NCBI GenBank assembly: GCA_000720805.1
Contig: JODI01000034.1
Location: 62,001-126,000, forward strand
Length of the DNA stretch: 64,000 nt
Origin: Streptomyces violaceoruber
GTDB lineage: Bacteria > Actinomycetota > Actinomycetes > Streptomycetales > Streptomycetaceae
Direction: 5' to 3'
Part shown: positions 1 through 7,960 of the stretch, in pieces
Layout: the number at the start of each line of letters is the position of its first letter
How positions within the stretch are numbered: the first letter of the stretch is position 1
The notes under the pieces: model-generated
Told to the model about the DNA's origin: nothing
Database searches by the model: none
What the model saw: only the letters and a program-made list of their open reading frames with translations
Translations under genes and position numbers: made by a program

Positions 1-156
1 CAGGATCAATGCCGCCAGGGTGAACCGGACGGCGCCGATACTGAGCGGGCCGACGTCCTCCAGCACCTGCTTGGTCACCGCGTAGGAACTGCTCCATAAC
101 AGCGCGGCCGCCACCACCGCACATACCGCCCACGCGCTGGGCCCTCGCTCACGCAT
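1..156 (-). CDS. EamA/DMT-family transporter, N-terminal part (runs off window)
   Basis: Only the first 52 residues are in the window. They begin MRERGPSAWAVCAVVAAALL and continue with WSSSYAVTKQVLEDVGPL and a second hydrophobic stretch. This is the usual start of a 10-TM drug/metabolite transporter: a first helix with W-x-S-S-Y, then a polar loop and RF before helix 2. The ATG at 154-156 is preceded by AGAGGGG about nine bases upstream; an in-frame ATG at 187-189 lacks a clear ribosome site. The gene is divergent from the Lrp/AsnC regulator, a common arrangement for amino-acid exporters, so export of an amino acid or of the neighbouring cluster's product is inferred. The substrate is unknown. 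Confidence 0.75.
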   Translation of the reverse strand, partial: MRERGPSAWAVCAVVAAALLWSSSYAVTKQVLEDVGPLSIGAVRFTLAALIL

Positions 157-253
157 CCGACGTCGCCCCTCTTCACCCTCAGCCACCATGCCGCGTCCGA
201 ACGAACAACAGCCAACCGAGGGGAAGGCTAGCAAGATCATCGAAGGGGACGCC

Positions 254-281
254 TATAATCCGAATTACCTTCGGAATTCGG
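254..281 (+). promoter_or_regulatory. Candidate promoter -10 and overlapping inverted repeat
   Basis: A perfect TATAAT lies at 254-259. It is followed at once by the inverted repeat CCGAATT (260-266) / AATTCGG (275-281) with an 8-base spacer, which would cover the expected transcription start. The regulator's GTG is at 297. The -35 position (about 231-236) has no good TTGACA. The layout suggests an autoregulated Lrp/AsnC promoter; binding is inferred. Confidence 0.5.
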
Positions 282-296
282 TGAAGTGAGGCAAGC

Positions 297-749
297 GTGG
301 ACGAACTAGATTCGGCTTTGGTGCGGATGCTTCAACAGGACGGTCGGCGCACCAACCGGGACATGGCCCAAGCCCTCGGCATCGCTCCGTCCACCTGTCT
401 GGAACGGATCCGGTCGCTGCGCGAGCGCGGGGTGCTGACGGGCTTCCACGCGGAGGCGGACCTCGCGGCGATCGGCCGAGGGCTGCAGGCCGTGATCGCC
501 GTACGGGTCCGCCCGCCGACGCGTGCGGTGATCGAGGCCTTCCAGGCCTTCCTGGAGCGGATGCCCGAGGTGATCTCGCTCTTCGTTCTCACCGGCAACG
601 ACGACTTCCTGGTGCATGTCGCCGTTCGCGACACCGACCATCTGCACGCGGTGGTCCTGGACAAGCTGACGAAACGTCCGGAACTCGCCGACGTACGAAC
701 CTCGGTGGTCTACGGGCACATGCGCAAGAAAGTCATCGGGCCGGCGTGA
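297..749 (+). CDS. Lrp/AsnC-family transcriptional regulator
   Basis: This 150-residue protein has the standard family length. Residues 1-55 form an AsnC-type helix-turn-helix (LDSALVRMLQQDGRRTNRDM, then ALGIAPSTCLERI). Residues 65-140 form the alpha/beta RAM ligand-binding and oligomerisation domain, including the G-x-D-D-F-L-V-H segment. Such regulators usually sense amino acids and control nearby export or metabolism genes. It starts at GTG 297 after GTGAGG. It is divergent from the EamA exporter and convergent with the HisC-like gene, whose end is 27 bases away. A role in sensing the product or a related amino acid is inferred. Confidence 0.9.
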   Translation: MDELDSALVRMLQQDGRRTNRDMAQALGIAPSTCLERIRSLRERGVLTGFHAEADLAAIGRGLQAVIAVRVRPPTRAVIEAFQAFLERMPEVISLFVLTGNDDFLVHVAVRDTDHLHAVVLDKLTKRPELADVRTSVVYGHMRKKVIGPA

Positions 750-776
750 AGCCCCCGCGGGCCCCGCGCGTGCGGG

Positions 777-1883
777 TCACCGAGCCGGTGGTGCGGTCTC
801 CTTCGCAGCCGTGATCAGCAGGTCGTTCGCCTCGGCGCTGCCCACGGTCACCCGCAGGCCACTGTGCGGAAAGGCACGGACCAGCAGACCGCGCCGCTCC
901 CACTCCCGCGCCACCGACTCCGAGGCCTCGCCGGTCGGCAGCCACAGGAAGTTGGTCTCGCTGGGGAGCACTTCCCAGCCCAGCGCCAGGAGGGACTCGC
1001 GGGTCCGCTCCCGCTCCGCGACGATCCGCTCCACCCGCTCGAACAGTTCCGTCTCCACGTGCAACGCGGTCAGCGCCGCCTCCTCGGCGACGCGACCGAC
1101 CCCGCACGGCACGGCGCACTTGCGCAGGGCCTCGGCGATCGCGGGCTGCGCGACGCCGTAGCCGACCCGCAGCCCGGCCAGTCCGTACGCCTTCGAAAAG
1201 GTGCGCAGCGTCAGCAGGTTGGGCCGGTCGTGGTGCAACTCGACGCCGTCGGGGGCGTTCGGCGAGCGGTAGAACTCGAAGTACGCCTCGTCCAGGACGA
1301 CCAGGACATCACCGGGCACCCGGTCGAGGAACCGCTCGAGTCCGGCACGGCCGACGGCGGTGCCGGTGGGGTTGTTGGGCTCGCACAGGAAGACGGCCCT
1401 GGTCCTCGGGGTGATGGCGGCGGCCATCGCGTCCAGGTCGTGAACACCGTCGACGAGCGGCACCTCCACCGGGACGGCCCCCGCCATCCGCGCCACGATG
1501 GGATACGCCTCGAACGACGGCCACGCGTAGAGGACCTCGTCACCGGGCTCCAGCATGGCCTGACCTATCTGCTGGTAGATGCCGACCGAGCCCGGGCCGG
1601 TGACGAGATGTCCGGGCGGAACGTCCAGCCGCCGGGCGAGGGCGTCCAGCAGCCGCTCCGGGTGAATGGTCGGGTAGTGGTTGGTCTGCGTGGCCGCCCG
1701 GGCGATGGCCTCCCGGACGGAGGGCAGGGGCGGGTACGGGTTCTCGTTGAGGAACAGCCGGTGGGAAGGGCCCTCGGCGGGCGGGGCCGGGGGCTTGGGC
1801 ACATAGGCCGGGATGCCGGCGAGTACCGTGCGCGGCGTGGGAGCGGTCGTGCTCGGAGCGCTTGTCAGACTCGTTGTGCTCAT
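777..1883 (-). CDS. HisC-like (fold type I) PLP aminotransferase
   Basis: This 368-residue protein belongs to the histidinol-phosphate/aromatic aminotransferase family. Visible features are LNENPYPP near residue 45, CEPNNPTGT (168-176, PLP/substrate site), LDEAYFEF (198-205) and TFSKAYGLAGLRVGY with the Schiff-base lysine at K231. Family members transaminate imidazole-acetol phosphate or aromatic keto acids. It is the last gene of the minus-strand operon that also carries chorismate mutase and a prephenate-decarboxylase-like gene. I therefore infer that it aminates a prephenate-derived keto acid rather than acting in histidine synthesis. A second, unrelated aminotransferase (class IV) sits in the same operon. 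The exact substrate cannot be read from sequence. Confidence 0.9.
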   Translation of the reverse strand: MSTTSLTSAPSTTAPTPRTVLAGIPAYVPKPPAPPAEGPSHRLFLNENPYPPLPSVREAIARAATQTNHYPTIHPERLLDALARRLDVPPGHLVTGPGSVGIYQQIGQAMLEPGDEVLYAWPSFEAYPIVARMAGAVPVEVPLVDGVHDLDAMAAAITPRTRAVFLCEPNNPTGTAVGRAGLERFLDRVPGDVLVVLDEAYFEFYRSPNAPDGVELHHDRPNLLTLRTFSKAYGLAGLRVGYGVAQPAIAEALRKCAVPCGVGRVAEEAALTALHVETELFERVERIVAERERTRESLLALGWEVLPSETNFLWLPTGEASESVAREWERRGLLVRAFPHSGLRVTVGSAEANDLLITAAKETAPPAR

Positions 1884-1912
1884 GGCAGCTCTGGGCTTCC
1901 TCTCGGATCTCG

Positions 1913-2899
1913 TCAGTCCTGGTCCCAGGTGTGGCCGAGCCCCTGGGCGGCAGCCGCCTCCGCGATCGCGAAGCCGGACATGATGTCCTGCACCCCGAGC
2001 CCGAGCGACTTGTAGACGGTGATCTCCCGCTCGTCGCGGCGGCCCGGATGACGGCCGAGCAGCACCTCGCCCAGCTCGGCGAGGATGTGGTCGGGCCCGA
2101 CCAGCCCGGCGTCCAGCGGCGCCTTGAGATCACCGGACTCGGCGAGCGCCGACTGGCGGCTGTCGACGAAGAACGCCGCCCGCGCCACCGCCTCCGCCGA
2201 CAGTTCACGGTGGTCGACGAAGGAGGCACCGGCGGCGTTGACATGGGTGCCCGGGGCGAGCGCGTCGGCCTCGACGAGGGGTTCCCTGGCGGCGGTCGTG
2301 GTGCACACGAGGTCGGCTCCGGCCAGGGCGGCGGCGGGGCGGCTCATGACCTCGACCTCGATGCCGAGTTCCTTCGCTGCCCACTGGCGGTATCCCTCGG
2401 CGTTGTCCGGGGTGCGACTCCACACCCGCACGCGGCGGAGCCTGCGGACCACGGCCATGGCCTCCAGGTGGCTGCGGGCCTGCACCCCGGAGCCGAGGAT
2501 CGCCAGGTCCCCGGCGTCGGGCAGGGCCAGCGCGTCGGTCGCCACCGCGGAGACCGCGGCTGTCCGTACGGCCGTCACGGCGCCCGCGTCCATCAGGGCG
2601 AGCGGGGCACCGGTCTCCGGGTCGAAGACCATGACGATCCCGATGTGCAGGTCCAGCCCGCGCGCCGGGTTCTCCGGTTTGAGGACCATGGCCTTCAGCC
2701 CGTATCCGGCCAGTTCCTCACCGGCCACGAAGCCCGGCATGGTGCCGAGCAGTCCGCTGTCGCGCTCCGGGCGCAGGATGGTGCGCAGCGGCTGGTCGAC
2801 GAGGCCGGAACTGTAGCGGCGCATGGCCTCGGCCATGACCTCGGTGGCGCGCTCCATCGGGTAGACCCGGCGTACCGTGGCGCGGTCGATCAAGAGCAT
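1913..2899 (-). CDS. Ornithine cyclodeaminase / mu-crystallin family NAD(P)-dependent enzyme
   Basis: This 328-residue protein has the complete family layout. Residues 1-110 are the substrate and dimer domain, including GYGLKAMVLKPEN and LMDAGAVTAVRTAAVSAVAT. The Rossmann dinucleotide site is LAILGSGVQARSHLEA near residues 135-150. The family includes ornithine cyclodeaminase, alanine dehydrogenase, ketimine reductase (mu-crystallin) and SbnB-type opine-forming enzymes. It lies 29 bases upstream of the HisC-like gene in the same operon. In this setting it may reduce an imine or oxidise an amino acid of the pathway; that assignment is inference. The operon has no BacG-type reductase, so this is the only evident nicotinamide-dependent enzyme in it. 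Confidence 0.88.
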   Translation of the reverse strand: MLLIDRATVRRVYPMERATEVMAEAMRRYSSGLVDQPLRTILRPERDSGLLGTMPGFVAGEELAGYGLKAMVLKPENPARGLDLHIGIVMVFDPETGAPLALMDAGAVTAVRTAAVSAVATDALALPDAGDLAILGSGVQARSHLEAMAVVRRLRRVRVWSRTPDNAEGYRQWAAKELGIEVEVMSRPAAALAGADLVCTTTAAREPLVEADALAPGTHVNAAGASFVDHRELSAEAVARAAFFVDSRQSALAESGDLKAPLDAGLVGPDHILAELGEVLLGRHPGRRDEREITVYKSLGLGVQDIMSGFAIAEAAAAQGLGHTWDQD

Positions 2900-2996
2900 G
2901 GAGGGGCGTTTTCCTTCCTCGGTGTTCGTGGGAGGCCCGGGGCAGGGGCGCCGTAGGAGCGAACGCCCCGTACGGCACCCCTGCTCCCCGCACGGG

Positions 2997-3593
2997 TCAG
3001 GCGGTGGGACCGACCAGCGTGAACACCGACCAGAGCATGCGGATCGGGCGGGTCCGGGAGATGAACTCCAGTTCGTTCGCCTTGGCCGCGGGCTGGGTCG
3101 TCAGGGCCAGGTCCGTCTCACGACGGCGGGCCTTGTCCGCGGCGGCGCTGGTGGAGGTCGCGAAGAGGATCTCCTCCACTGTGTACTCCTCGGGCAGCAG
3201 CTCCTCGACGAGGGCGACCGGCGCGGGGTGGGTGGCGATACGGGGCCGCTTCGGGATGGAGTGCCCCGGCGCGACGGCGATTCCGTAGTGCGGGGTGTCG
3301 AAGAGGAACGCGCCGGCGAAGCGCAGGGTCGGGTCCATGTAGTAGCTGTGCACGCCCGCGTAGGCGTTGGCGATCACTACATGGGTCACGGCACCTTCAC
3401 GCAGGGCCAGACCGGCCTGCTCGTAGGTGTCGTACAGCCGGATGTCCGGTGCCGTTTCCCGGCCCCGGTCGGCCCACAGGTATAACGCGGCCTGTTCGCT
3501 GCTTGTGCCGGCGGGACCCAGCGTGCCGATGGTGTCGACGGACGGGCCGTTGGTGAGTGAGGTGTCTATCCAGCCAGGTGCCTCGGTGGTCAT
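2997..3593 (-). CDS. Prephenate decarboxylase-like protein (BacA/AerD/SalX family)
   Basis: This 198-residue single-domain protein has the periplasmic-binding-like fold of prephenate dehydratase but no C-terminal ACT domain. From memory it parallels Bacillus BacA throughout: TLGPAGTSSEQAALY (24-38), YDTYEQAGLALREG, ANAYAGVHSYYMDPTLRFAG, DTPHYGIAVAPGH, THPAPVALVEELLP, and a C-terminal IRMLWSVF. BacA, AerD and SalX decarboxylate prephenate without aromatisation, giving dihydro-hydroxyphenylpyruvate used for bacilysin, aeruginosin Choi and cyclohexenylalanine. The start at ATG 3593 follows AGGGGGA. Codon 37 is the rare TTA (3483-3485). A chorismate mutase in the same operon would supply prephenate. 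This is the most diagnostic enzyme of the cluster. Confidence 0.85.
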   Translation of the reverse strand: MTTEAPGWIDTSLTNGPSVDTIGTLGPAGTSSEQAALYLWADRGRETAPDIRLYDTYEQAGLALREGAVTHVVIANAYAGVHSYYMDPTLRFAGAFLFDTPHYGIAVAPGHSIPKRPRIATHPAPVALVEELLPEEYTVEEILFATSTSAAADKARRRETDLALTTQPAAKANELEFISRTRPIRMLWSVFTLVGPTA

Positions 3594-3637
3594 GCAGTCC
3601 CCCTGGTGTCTGTGACTCTGCCGGACTGACTGTCGAG

Positions 3638-4606
3638 TCAGGCGTGAACGGGGTGGAGCCAGTGGCCGTAGCGCGGTTCCCTGCCGCGGACGACGTTCTG
3701 ATAGGCGCCCATCAGGGCGGTGGTGAGCGAGCCCGGGGCGCCGTCGGCGACAGGGCGGCCGGCGACTTCGGTGACCGGGACGATCTCGGTGCCGGTGCCG
3801 GTGAGGAAGACCTCGTCGGCGCCCACGAGTTCGTCACGGCCGAGATCGCGGAAGTCGGTCGGCGTCCCCAACAGGTCGGCCGCGAGCGTCACCACGGTGT
3901 CGCGGGTGATGCCCTCAAGGAGATCGGCGGTGACCGGTGGGGTCACCAGCCGTCCGCCGATGACGGCGAACACGTTGGAGGTGCTGGCCTCGGCGACCTG
4001 GCCCCGGCTGTTGAGCAGGATCGCGTCGTCGCACCCGGCCGCGCGGGCCTCGTCCACGGCCAGCGCGTTGTTGACGTACCCGCCGGTGACCTTGGCGCGC
4101 ACGGGCAGCGCGTCGGAAGGGGGCCTGCGCCAGGAACTGATGGTGCAGCGGATGCCGGCCGGGTCGGTGTAGGAGCCCATCCGGAAGGCGTTCACGGACA
4201 GCGCGTCGGAGACGCCCGAGAGGCTGACGCCCGGTTTCTGGCCGGGCAGCAGAGCCCGCTTGTAGGCCAGGGGCCGGACGTACGTGTCCTCGGTCGTACC
4301 GATCCGCCGCAACAGTTCGGCGGTGAGCTCGCACAGCTCCTCGACGGAGCGGCCGAGGTCGATGCGCAGGGTGCGGGAGCTGCGCAGCAGACGGCGGTAG
4401 TGGTCGTGGGCGCGGAAGATCGCGAGACCGCGGTCGTCCTGGGCGTAGGCCCGGATGCCCTCGAAGACTCCGGTGCCGTACTGGAGCGCCTGTGTGGTGA
4501 CGGGCAGCAGGGCACGCTCCAGCGGCACGAACTCGCCGTCGTGGTAGGCGACTTGCGCGATCGCCGGGGACGGCTGTGCCGCGGCCCCGTCCTGAGTGAC
4601 CGTCAC
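3638..4606 (-). CDS. Class IV (branched-chain / D-amino-acid type) aminotransferase
   Basis: This 322-residue protein is related to IlvE, DAAT and aminodeoxychorismate lyase. It shows LQYGTGVFEGIRAY (41-54), the PLP-lysine segment AKVTGGYVNNALA with K172, and the E-A-S-T-S-N-V-F phosphate-binding strand (from about residue 196). The GTG start overlaps the stop of the adenylating-ligase gene by four bases (GTGA, 4603-4606), so the two are translationally coupled. A housekeeping IlvE role is possible, but the coupling argues for a role in the cluster, such as transamination of an activated or side-chain keto acid. Substrate choice and stereochemistry (L or D) are not visible. Confidence 0.88.
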   Translation of the reverse strand: MTVTQDGAAAQPSPAIAQVAYHDGEFVPLERALLPVTTQALQYGTGVFEGIRAYAQDDRGLAIFRAHDHYRRLLRSSRTLRIDLGRSVEELCELTAELLRRIGTTEDTYVRPLAYKRALLPGQKPGVSLSGVSDALSVNAFRMGSYTDPAGIRCTISSWRRPPSDALPVRAKVTGGYVNNALAVDEARAAGCDDAILLNSRGQVAEASTSNVFAVIGGRLVTPPVTADLLEGITRDTVVTLAADLLGTPTDFRDLGRDELVGADEVFLTGTGTEIVPVTEVAGRPVADGAPGSLTTALMGAYQNVVRGREPRYGHWLHPVHA

Positions 4607-6027
4607 TGGGCCCTCCCCCCGGCCACAGCGAGAGCCGCGGCCCGCTCCTCGTCGGGGACGGCCAGTCGGCGGTCCTCCACACGGGCGGCCTTCCAGCTGA
4701 CCATGGCGCCGGTGGTGGTGACGCTGCCGAGCGGGCCGTACTCGAAACGGAGCGGCACCCCGAGGCGGTCGTCGACGGCGCGGGCGATCTCGCCCTCGTC
4801 GAGGCGTACGCCGGAGCGGTCGTCGGGGAGTTGCAGACGCAGCGACAACTCGTCCCGGCCGTCCACGGCGTCGATGACGATCTGGTAGTCCAGGTAACCG
4901 CGCGGGTGAGCGAGCAGCAGTTCCTCGAGGTCGTAGCCGCTGATCTCGCGGCCGCCGATGACCAGGGTGTCGCGGGTGCGGCCGAGCACCTCCAGGGTGG
5001 GCGCGGGCAGGGAGCGGCCGGCGGCGGGCGGGCTGAGCCGGACGAGGTCGCCCGTGCGGTAGCGCACGAGGGGCTTGCTTCCCTGGTAAAGGGAGGTGAC
5101 GACCAGTTCGCCGGTGCGCACGCCGTCGTCACCGGGGGCGACGGCCTGGCCGGTGCCCGGGTCGATGACCTCGTACAGGTTGAGCAACGGGGCCGTGTAC
5201 AGGCCGCCGTCGGCGCCTGCCGCGCCCATCACGGAGGCCTCCTGGGAGGCGTACAGGGCGTTGTAGACGCGGGCGCCCCACACCTCGCCGATGTTCTCCA
5301 GCAGGCTGGGCGAGGCGAGTTCACCGGTGCACATGATGACGTCGAGGTGGAAGTCGCGCCGCGGGTCGAGACCGGCGGCGTGGGCCTTCTTGGCGAGGGT
5401 GAGGGCCATGCCGGGGGTACTGAACAGCCCGGTGGCGGGCAGGGTCCGCAGGGTCTCCAGGGCGCGGTCGAAGCCGACCATCGGGGAGTGCGGCCACATC
5501 TTGGCCACGGCGTGGCCGAGATTGCGGCACACCTCACCGAAGGTGTCACCGAAGGCGTGCAGCTCGGTCGGGCCGGAGACGCCGATGATCTGCTCGTCAC
5601 CGTACTGCCGGAAGATCGTGTCGTAGTAGACGGTCAGCGCGGTGTTGTTGTGCAGTGAGTCGGTGTTGTCGCGCGGGCACGGAGTGCTGCGGCCGGTGGT
5701 GCCGGTGGTCTCGTAGAAGATCCACGCCTTGTGCATCGGCAGCGACAGGACGTCGGCGAACTCCTGCCGCAGATGGTCCTTGGTGGTGAACGGCACGGCG
5801 GCGAGTTGATCGGGGGCGAGCGAGGTGATCGACTGCGGGTCCACGTCGGCCAAGTGGCGGCGGTAGAAGGGCGAGTTCTTCTTGACGTACTCCATGGTGC
5901 TGCGGAGCGCGTCGAGTTGATGGGCGGCCAGTTCCTGTTCGGTCCATCGGCCGGCCGTGTAGGCGCGGTGCCGGTCGCGTATCTCAAGGGCGGTGCGGGC
6001 GAGGTCCTCGTCGAAAACTGTGAACAT
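4603..6027 (-). CDS. PaaK-like AMP-forming acyl-CoA ligase / adenylating enzyme
   Basis: This 474-residue protein is an ANL-superfamily member of the phenylacetate-CoA ligase subgroup. Visible motifs are N-SPFYRRHL, VPFTTKDHLR (about 79-88), the nucleotide loop YETTGTTGRSTP (105-116), TPGMALTLA, YASQEAS, LVRYRTGDLVRL, and the hinge LGRTRDTLVIGGREIS. ATG 6027 is chosen over earlier in-frame starts because GAGGAAGG sits directly upstream and the family N-terminus begins there. It would activate a carboxylic acid as an adenylate and pass it to CoA or another acceptor. No carrier protein or condensation domain is present in the cluster, so the acceptor is unknown. Confidence 0.9.
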   Translation of the reverse strand: MFTVFDEDLARTALEIRDRHRAYTAGRWTEQELAAHQLDALRSTMEYVKKNSPFYRRHLADVDPQSITSLAPDQLAAVPFTTKDHLRQEFADVLSLPMHKAWIFYETTGTTGRSTPCPRDNTDSLHNNTALTVYYDTIFRQYGDEQIIGVSGPTELHAFGDTFGEVCRNLGHAVAKMWPHSPMVGFDRALETLRTLPATGLFSTPGMALTLAKKAHAAGLDPRRDFHLDVIMCTGELASPSLLENIGEVWGARVYNALYASQEASVMGAAGADGGLYTAPLLNLYEVIDPGTGQAVAPGDDGVRTGELVVTSLYQGSKPLVRYRTGDLVRLSPPAAGRSLPAPTLEVLGRTRDTLVIGGREISGYDLEELLLAHPRGYLDYQIVIDAVDGRDELSLRLQLPDDRSGVRLDEGEIARAVDDRLGVPLRFEYGPLGSVTTTGAMVSWKAARVEDRRLAVPDEERAAALAVAGGRAQ

Positions 6028-6143
6028 GCCTTCCTCGGCTGATCGTTCGCGTGCGGTGGACGGTGATCCGGTGTGAGGCGGCAGCGCTGGTCGCGTGCGA
6101 GATCCCGGTCGGTCTGCTGCCGGTTTCGGGCAGGCGTGACCGG

Positions 6144-6179
6144 CCGGCCGGGGTCGCGGGCAGGGGCGGCCCCGGCCGG
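6144..6179. terminator. GC-rich stem-loop inside the operon gap
   Basis: The 214-base gap between the DUF2000 gene and the ligase gene contains CCGGCCGGGG (6144-6153) pairing perfectly with CCCCGGCCGG (6170-6179) across a 16-base loop. There is no U-tract. It may be an attenuator or a processing site that splits the operon; this is inferred only from pairing. Confidence 0.4.
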
Positions 6180-6241
6180 GCGGGGGGGACAGTGTCAGGT
6201 GGGTCGGATCCGGGCCGGCGGACGGGCCGCCGCGGAACGTG

Positions 6242-6670
6242 TCAGCGGTACAGCGGCAGGCTCCCGGTGATCTTGTCCACCGCCTTCCTGCTGCCGCAGA
6301 GGGCGATGCCGATGTAGGGGAGTTCACCCGTGGGGATCTCGGCGGTGCGGCGGGTGTACTCGTCGTACGACCGCGACGACTGGGCCACCGAGGTGAAGTC
6401 GACGACGAAGACGTCGTCCGCGCCCACCGCCCGGAGCGCGACGTCCCGCAGTTCCCCGGCGTCAGCCTTGAGGACGGGCAGCGGGATCGAGGTGATGCCG
6501 GTGTGCAGGTGGCCGTCGGCGTCCTTCACGTCGTCGCCGACGATCCCGTCGGTGAACTTCCCGACCGACAGGGCGAGCGCGGCGACGGTGTTCATCGCCA
6601 GCCCTGCTGGAAGCTCCTTGTCGACGACAACGGCACACTTCTCGAACTGGTACCCCACGGGTTTCCCCAT
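6242..6670 (-). CDS. DUF2000 family protein (PTH2-like fold)
   Basis: This 142-residue protein matches the DUF2000 pattern as I remember it: KCAVVVDKELPAGLAMNTVA near the start, LALSVGKFTDGIVGDDVKDA, GITSIPLPVLKA and a closing G-I-A-L-C-G-S-R-K-A-V-D-K. Members are small and resemble peptidyl-tRNA hydrolase 2 in fold; their biochemical role is generally unassigned. Start ATG 6670 has only a weak AAGAA-type upstream site. The gene lies between the Dabb gene (82 bases away) and the ligase gene. Its presence in a chorismate-derived cluster is unusual. A catalytic role on a pathway intermediate is possible but cannot be supported further from sequence. Confidence 0.8.
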   Translation of the reverse strand: MGKPVGYQFEKCAVVVDKELPAGLAMNTVAALALSVGKFTDGIVGDDVKDADGHLHTGITSIPLPVLKADAGELRDVALRAVGADDVFVVDFTSVAQSSRSYDEYTRRTAEIPTGELPYIGIALCGSRKAVDKITGSLPLYR

Positions 6671-6752
6671 TTCTTCATTTCTTATGCTCTTGCAGAATTC
6701 GGACGCCGTTCACGGAATGGTCCACAGAATGCCGTCACAGGTCATCCGAGGT

Positions 6753-7046
6753 TCATTCCTGGACATCCGCGATCACCCAGTCGCTGATCTCCCGCCAGGC
6801 GCTGATGGCCTCCTGGTGGAAGGGGTGCACCAAATAGCGCTCCACGTCCTCCATGTCGTCCAGCAGCCCGACGGCGGCGAAGTCGTAAGCGATTGGCCGG
6901 GTGGATATGTTACGGCCGACGGTCCACTCGCGGAGTTCCGGCACCTCGCCGCCCACCTTGGCCGCGATCTGCTCGGCCTGCTGGGCCCTGGGGTCGTCCC
7001 ACGAGACACCGGGCTTGAACTTGAACAGCACGTAGTGGCGGATCAC
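6753..7046 (-). CDS. Dabb (stress-responsive alpha/beta barrel) domain protein
   Basis: This 97-residue protein begins MIRHYVLFKFKPGVSWDDPR and contains VPELREWTVGRN and the family ending with paired aromatic and histidine residues (VERYLVHPFHQEAISAW). Dabb proteins are dimeric ferredoxin-like folds. Some, such as olivetolic acid cyclase and related polyketide cyclases, act in secondary metabolism; others have no known role. GTG 7046 is preceded by CCAGGAGGA and overlaps the MqnA-like stop as GTGA, so the longer in-frame reading through the MqnA-like gene is rejected. In this operon a cyclase, isomerase or lactonase-like role is possible. Confidence 0.85.
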   Translation of the reverse strand: MIRHYVLFKFKPGVSWDDPRAQQAEQIAAKVGGEVPELREWTVGRNISTRPIAYDFAAVGLLDDMEDVERYLVHPFHQEAISAWREISDWVIADVQE

Positions 7047-7960
7047 AGCTGTCCTCCTGGTAGGGGGCGAGGCGTTCGGCCCTCGGGGACTTCGCCGCGG
7101 GCCGCGGCGCGCCGCGCGAACTCGCGTACGGCGGCGAGCTGGCGGTCGCCGAGGGAGTAGTCGAGCACCCGGTAGTAGTCGAGGAGCACCTGCTCGGGCA
7201 GGCGTCCGCCCGGACCGCGGGCCGACTCGACGGCTGCCGCGCTCGCCACCGCCTCCGGGTGCGCGCGGGCCCGCTCCGCCGCGTCGGCGAGCGCCGCGGC
7301 CATGGCCCGCACCCGCTCGGGGTGCTCGCGCGCGACCTCCCGACGCACCACCCAGACGGCGAAGACCATGGGCAGGCCGGTCCAGCCGCGCCAGAGCGCG
7401 CCGGTGTCCTGGATCCGCAGGCCGACCGGGGGCCGGGCGTGCAGCCGCAGCGCCTCGTCCCCGATCAGGACGGCGGCGTCCGCGCAGGCCAGCATGGTGT
7501 CCAGGTCCTGCGGAGCCGAGCGGTAACCCGGACGTACGCCTACGGCGTCCTCCAGGAGTATCCGGGCCAGCAGGGCCGTGCTGCGGCTGGCCTGCGACAC
7601 GGCGACCACGGCCCCGTCGAGGTGTTCGAGCGGGACGCGGGACACGAGATGACAGGAGTGCACCGGCCCGTCGCTGCCGATGGCGACGCCGCCGGGCAGC
7701 AGGTCCCACATGTCGGCGTGCCGCAGGTAGCGGACGAGACTGACCGGGCCCGCGTCCAGCCGTCCCGCGAGCAGTTCCTCGGCCAGCCACTCCGGCGGGC
7801 CGGAGAGCATGTCGAAGTGTTCGCGGGCACCACTGTGCGCCAGGCCCCAGCGCAGCGGGGCACAGTTGAGGAAGGAGATGTCCCCCAGCCTCAGCCGGGC
7901 GGACGGAGAAGTGGGTGCGGAAGCAGTCGGCGGTCGGGAAGTGGCGTGCCCTACGGTCAC
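7043..7960 (-). CDS. MqnA-like protein (chorismate dehydratase family)
   Basis: This 305-residue protein has the periplasmic-binding fold of MqnA, the first enzyme of the futalosine menaquinone route, which turns chorismate into 3-[(1-carboxyvinyl)oxy]benzoate. Signals are RLGDISFLNCAPLRWGL near residue 23, LLAGRLDAGPVSLVRYLRH, VAVSQASRSTALLARILLED and AAVLIGDEALRLHARP. GTG 7960 is chosen because it overlaps the chorismate mutase stop as GTGA. No mqnB, C or D is nearby, so it is likely a specialised paralogue that works on chorismate or a related cyclohexadiene acid in this pathway. A menaquinone role cannot be excluded without the rest of the genome. Confidence 0.8.
   Translation of the reverse strand: MTVGHATSRPPTASAPTSPSARLRLGDISFLNCAPLRWGLAHSGAREHFDMLSGPPEWLAEELLAGRLDAGPVSLVRYLRHADMWDLLPGGVAIGSDGPVHSCHLVSRVPLEHLDGAVVAVSQASRSTALLARILLEDAVGVRPGYRSAPQDLDTMLACADAAVLIGDEALRLHARPPVGLRIQDTGALWRGWTGLPMVFAVWVVRREVAREHPERVRAMAAALADAAERARAHPEAVASAAAVESARGPGGRLPEQVLLDYYRVLDYSLGDRQLAAVREFARRAAARGEVPEGRTPRPLPGGQL

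Noticed and set aside
2997..3593. Ordinary prephenate dehydratase (PheA) call
   Set aside because: There is no ACT domain, the length is under 200 residues, and the motif set follows BacA-type decarboxylases rather than PheA.
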